From: CAZOMR01 sp964580655
GTDB lineage: Bacteria > RBG-13-61-14 > CAZOMR01
NCBI GenBank assembly: GCA_964580655.1
Contig: CAZOMR010000038.1
Span: 1 to 17,433 of the forward strand
DNA length: 17,433 bases
Direction of reading: 5' to 3'
Position 1 is the stretch's first letter; the number at the start of each line of letters is the position of its first letter. The notes under the pieces are model-generated. The model ran no database searches, was not told where the DNA came from, and saw only the letters and a list, made by a program, of their open reading frames with translations. The position numbers and the translations under genes are program-made. Shown piece after piece: positions 15,444 to 17,433 of this stretch.

Positions 15444-15531
15444 CAAAAGGCGCACCGAAGAAGCCATCTCCAACCTCCCTGGTCCGGTGCGCGAACAGAT
15501 AGAAAAAAGCTTGTTTGAGAAGAAAAAGTAA
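15427..15531 (+). CDS. Possible 34-codon ORF, or frameshifted tail of the FlgT-like protein
   Basis: A GTG-initiated frame overlaps the end of the FlgT-like gene by 17 bases and runs to TAA at 15529-15531. It encodes a charged peptide with a coding-like composition (EEAISNLPGPVREQIEKSLF, then four charged residues). It ends exactly where a palindromic terminator-like region begins. There is no good ribosome binding site, so it could be a coupled small protein. It could equally be the true C-terminus of the upstream protein, separated by a frameshift (biological or a sequencing error). No homologue is recognised. Confidence 0.35.
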   Translation: MDRGPDKRRTEEAISNLPGPVREQIEKSLFEKKK

Positions 15532-15535
15532 ATCC

Positions 15536-15586
15536 GAAAAATGTAGTTAAACTGCATTTTTCAGGATGATTCCAAATAATGCAGTT
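15536..15586. terminator. Alternating palindromes, probable convergent terminator
   Basis: GAAAAATG (15536-15543) pairs with CATTTTTC (15555-15562), with AGTT/AACT and a G-U pair continuing the stem inward. This gives A- and T-runs on the two arms, suitable for termination in both directions. AACTGCATT (15550-15558) can instead pair perfectly with AATGCAGTT (15578-15586), so the two hairpins exclude each other. It directly follows the last stop codon of the hfq unit. Confidence 0.6.
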
Positions 15587-15711
15587 GACCCTTGAATAGA
15601 TTGCATTGTTTGCCCCTTTCCGATTTAGAATAGGGGTGTTATCTAAAATCAATCCTTATTCTTCGAAGGGACAAAACAATGCGTTTAAATTCTAGCAGAA
15701 ACCTGGACATC

Positions 15712-15738
15712 AATTCGGGGGACACCATACTTAATTCT
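15712..15738. repeat. Transposon-associated-looking motif
   Basis: The sequence includes GGGGGACACCATACTTAATT (15717-15736). I recall this motif beside IS200-like/REP-associated tyrosine transposase genes in environmental proteobacteria. No transposase gene is present here, so it may be a relic or a solitary repeat. The identification is from memory only. Confidence 0.35.
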
Positions 15739-15894
15739 CGGCCCCGTCCCAAGAGGGGCTTGAAATTTAATTTTCTGAACATATCCTGCCATCCTCATAA
15801 AAGTCTGTCAATTAATTCTTCCGGACCCTTCGGATTTTTTTGGAAATCTGGATTTCATTATATTCAACCTTGCATCATGGGCCAAGGAGAATCA

Positions 15895-15929
15895 CAGGTT
15901 CATAGCACCCTTTCAGGTTCACAGCACCC
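15895..15929. repeat. 16-base direct repeat overlapping the 3' end of the radical SAM gene
   Basis: CAGGTTCATAGCACCC (15895-15910) and CAGGTTCACAGCACCC (15914-15929) differ at one base and are offset by 19. The second copy contains the stop codon and last codons of the minus-strand gene. It looks like a local tandem duplication at the gene end. Confidence 0.6.
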
Positions 15930-17289
15930 GCTTTAGTTTCAGGAGTGTTCTGCGCAGGCCTTGCGGGCCGATAAGGAGTTTGATGAGATGCAGGAGTCGA
16001 GAAGGTCGGAGGTAAAACCCCAGGTAAGCCCTGAGCCGGATGCGGTTGAGTTGAGCGGAACTCATCCCCGCTCTTTCCCGAAAGGCATATCTCCGATAGT
16101 AGTCCATATCCTCCGGCTCAAGCGCGACCTCGGATTCATACCGCTCATAAAGGTAAGTCCCGGGAAGAGGGGTAGTCAGGTTAAAGGTCGCATCATCCAG
16201 CTCAAGACCCCTGGCCCAGCGCAATGTCTGCAAAACCTCGTCTCGGGTCTCTCCCGGAGCGCCCAGCATGAAGTATCCCTGTATGCCCAGTCCCAGTTTC
16301 CTGGAACCTCTAACCGCGGCCTCTATTTTCTCCCTGCTGATCCTCTTATTGTAGATTTCCTCCCGAATGCGGTCGGAGTAGGCTTCTATCCCGACATAAA
16401 CCTTGCGAAGTCCTGCATCCCTCATCCTCCCAAGCAGGTCCTCGTCCACCAGGTCCGCCCGGATATTGCATCCCCATAAAAGACGCAGACCGCGCCTCAA
16501 TACCTCCTCGCAAAAATCCATGACCCAGGCCCGGTCCGCGATAAAGGTATCATCCGCGAAAAGGAATGCATTGAGCTTGTATCTCTCCACGAGCCATGTC
16601 AACTCCTCGCACACATGGAGTGGCGAGCGCTTACGCAGGGCTTTACCGAAAATGCGGTCCAGGGTGGGCTGACAGTATGAACACCTGAAAGGACACCCGC
16701 GGGTGGCAAGCACCGAGGTCCCACGCAGGCCAGGGCCCACCGTGTCAAGCTGAAACCAGTTCTGGAAATATTTTTCCATGTCAATAAGGTCAAAGGCTGG
16801 AAAGGGAATTTTATCCAGGTCGGGTATGAATGCCCTTTCAGGATTGCAGATGACCTCGCGTTCCTCGCTGTAACAGAACCCGGGAACTCCCTCAAAGCCC
16901 CCCTTCTGAACCATATCGCAAAAGCTGTCCTCACCCTCGCCAATGCAAACCGCATCCACGGCCTCGGCATCAAGCACCCGCTCCGGCAGAACCGTGGCAT
17001 GTGGCCCGCCCATGATAACCTTGCTTGCCGGCAGGATAGCCTTTGCCATACGCGCTAATTCAAGAGCATCCCTGGCCATGGTCATCATGGCTGAAATGCC
17101 GATAATATCGGGCCTGAGCCGCTTAAACTCAGACTCGACAAAAGATAGTGGATTCCGCTCAAAAGTGGGGTCAACTATCACGGGCTCTATGCCAGCCTTT
17201 TCTCTAAGCTGGGCCGCCAGGTAAAGAATCCCAAGCGGCGGGTCCCCGGAAGGGTAGCGACAGCGGGGAAAAACCAGCGCGACCTTCAT
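15919..17289 (-). CDS. Cobalamin-binding-domain radical SAM protein
   Basis: This 456-residue protein has an N-terminal B12-binding-like Rossmann domain (about residues 1-130: MKVALVFPRCRYPSGDPPLGILYLA, DIIGISAMMTMA, KVIMGGPHATVLPE, CIGEGE). A radical SAM core follows, with CPFRCSYC (Cys199, Cys203, Cys206) to hold the 4Fe-4S cluster, then ADDTFIADR, GLRKVYVGIEA and GYFMLGAPGETRDEV. This layout is shared by class B-type methylases and BchE/HpnJ-like enzymes acting on lipids, tetrapyrroles or natural products; the substrate here is unknown. Start 17289 is chosen because a different, clearly coding-like frame ends at 17295, just 5 bases upstream. The ATG at 17361 would overlap that frame by 67 bases. 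The fragment upstream resembles a glycosyltransferase, suggesting an envelope or lipid role. Confidence 0.85.
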   Translation of the reverse strand: MKVALVFPRCRYPSGDPPLGILYLAAQLREKAGIEPVIVDPTFERNPLSFVESEFKRLRPDIIGISAMMTMARDALELARMAKAILPASKVIMGGPHATVLPERVLDAEAVDAVCIGEGEDSFCDMVQKGGFEGVPGFCYSEEREVICNPERAFIPDLDKIPFPAFDLIDMEKYFQNWFQLDTVGPGLRGTSVLATRGCPFRCSYCQPTLDRIFGKALRKRSPLHVCEELTWLVERYKLNAFLFADDTFIADRAWVMDFCEEVLRRGLRLLWGCNIRADLVDEDLLGRMRDAGLRKVYVGIEAYSDRIREEIYNKRISREKIEAAVRGSRKLGLGIQGYFMLGAPGETRDEVLQTLRWARGLELDDATFNLTTPLPGTYLYERYESEVALEPEDMDYYRRYAFRERAGMSSAQLNRIRLRAYLGFYLRPSRLLHLIKLLIGPQGLRRTLLKLKRVL

Positions 17290-17294
17290 GCCCT

Positions 17295-17433
17295 TCAGAT
17301 CCCCGGGGCCCGGTCTTTTTCCGTATACTCGCCGCGCTTGAGACTGCGCCTGATCATCCATATCTCACTGATCACGCGAGGAAGGTCCGCAAGGATTCGC
17401 ACCTTGCTTCCTTCGCGGTTCTCCCACCTGACC
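17295..17433 (-). CDS. Probable GT2 glycosyltransferase, C-terminal end only
   Basis: On the minus strand a frame open to the window edge encodes 45 residues and stops with TGA at 17297-17295. The peptide starts VRWENREGSKVRILADLPRV and continues with ISEIWMIRRSLKRGEY. This resembles the C-terminus of polyprenyl-phosphate (DPM1-like) GT2 glycosyltransferases, where a VPVRW...R.GSKVR.L.D pattern is common. The 5' part lies outside the window. The 5-bp gap to the radical SAM start suggests one operon. The identification rests on a short tail and is tentative, but the coding nature of the frame is convincing. Confidence 0.6.
   Translation of the reverse strand, partial: VRWENREGSKVRILADLPRVISEIWMIRRSLKRGEYTEKDRAPGI

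Larger units (their letters stand above)
15532..15918. other. Gene-free convergent interval
   Basis: This 387-bp gap lies between convergent genes. From left to right it holds alternating palindromes (15536-15586), a weak promoter-like pair (TTGCAT 15601-15606, TAGAAT 15626-15631, spacer 19), a motif resembling transposon-linked repeats (15712-15738) with a small GCCCC/GGGGC hairpin next to it (15741-15759), and the first copy of a 16-base direct repeat. No convincing gene was found. Confidence 0.5.

Noticed and set aside
15679..15936. 85-codon plus-strand frame with AAGGGA upstream
   Set aside because: The ribosome binding site is fair, but the peptide is rich in Ser/Asn/His, spans the transposon-like motif and the direct repeat, and runs antisense into the radical SAM gene.

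Overview
The window (17,433 bp, moderately GC-rich coding DNA, densely packed) looks like a chromosomal segment of a Gram-negative, probably anaerobic or syntrophic bacterium of the Desulfobacterota/former Deltaproteobacteria type. The evidence is a Tat-exported enzyme, a periplasmic FlgT-like protein, an isovaleryl-type acyl-CoA dehydrogenase beside two thiolases, a B12-type radical SAM protein, and short intergenic repeats of the kind I recall from environmental genomes. The taxonomic guess is inference only. There is no CRISPR array, tRNA, rRNA, phage gene or intact transposase.

Layout. 1-274: a small multi-hairpin repeat (40-92) and a promoter-like region. 275-1696: a Tat-secreted six-hairpin glycoside hydrolase (GH63-like). 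1995-5737: a lipid/branched-chain acyl-CoA module made of an acyl-CoA dehydrogenase and two paralogous thiolases, with a nested inverted repeat between the thiolases. 5734-8336: two envelope membrane proteins, a flippase-like LPG-synthase-TM protein overlapping the second thiolase by a GTGA junction, and a GT39-like polytopic glycosyltransferase whose ATG lies where a leaderless transcript would begin. 8664-13728: the housekeeping pair guaB and dnaE. 13729-13959: a cluster of low-complexity environmental-type repeats and a promoter. 13960-15531: a divergent Hfq, overlapped by ATGA with a secreted FlgT-like protein, then an unannotated 34-codon frame. 15532-15918: a gene-free convergent region with alternating palindromes and a transposon-associated-looking motif. 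15919-17433 (minus strand): a cobalamin-binding radical SAM protein preceded by the 3' end of a probable GT2 glycosyltransferase.

How the genes may work together. The dehydrogenase and thiolases supply two of the four steps of beta-oxidation; the hydratase and hydroxyacyl-CoA dehydrogenase are not here. The flippase-like and GT-C proteins, with the GT2 fragment and radical SAM gene, point to envelope glycoconjugate or lipid modification. The guaB and dnaE genes are 34 bp apart and probably cotranscribed. Three intergenic regions (before the dehydrogenase, guaB and hfq) carry TTGC and TAAAA boxes at identical spacing, a likely housekeeping promoter pattern.

The most unusual item is the Hfq. 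By hand alignment its proximal RNA-binding face is kept, two key distal-face positions are glutamate, and about 10 residues are inserted between the Sm1 and Sm2 motifs. Its gene is translationally linked to a secreted protein.
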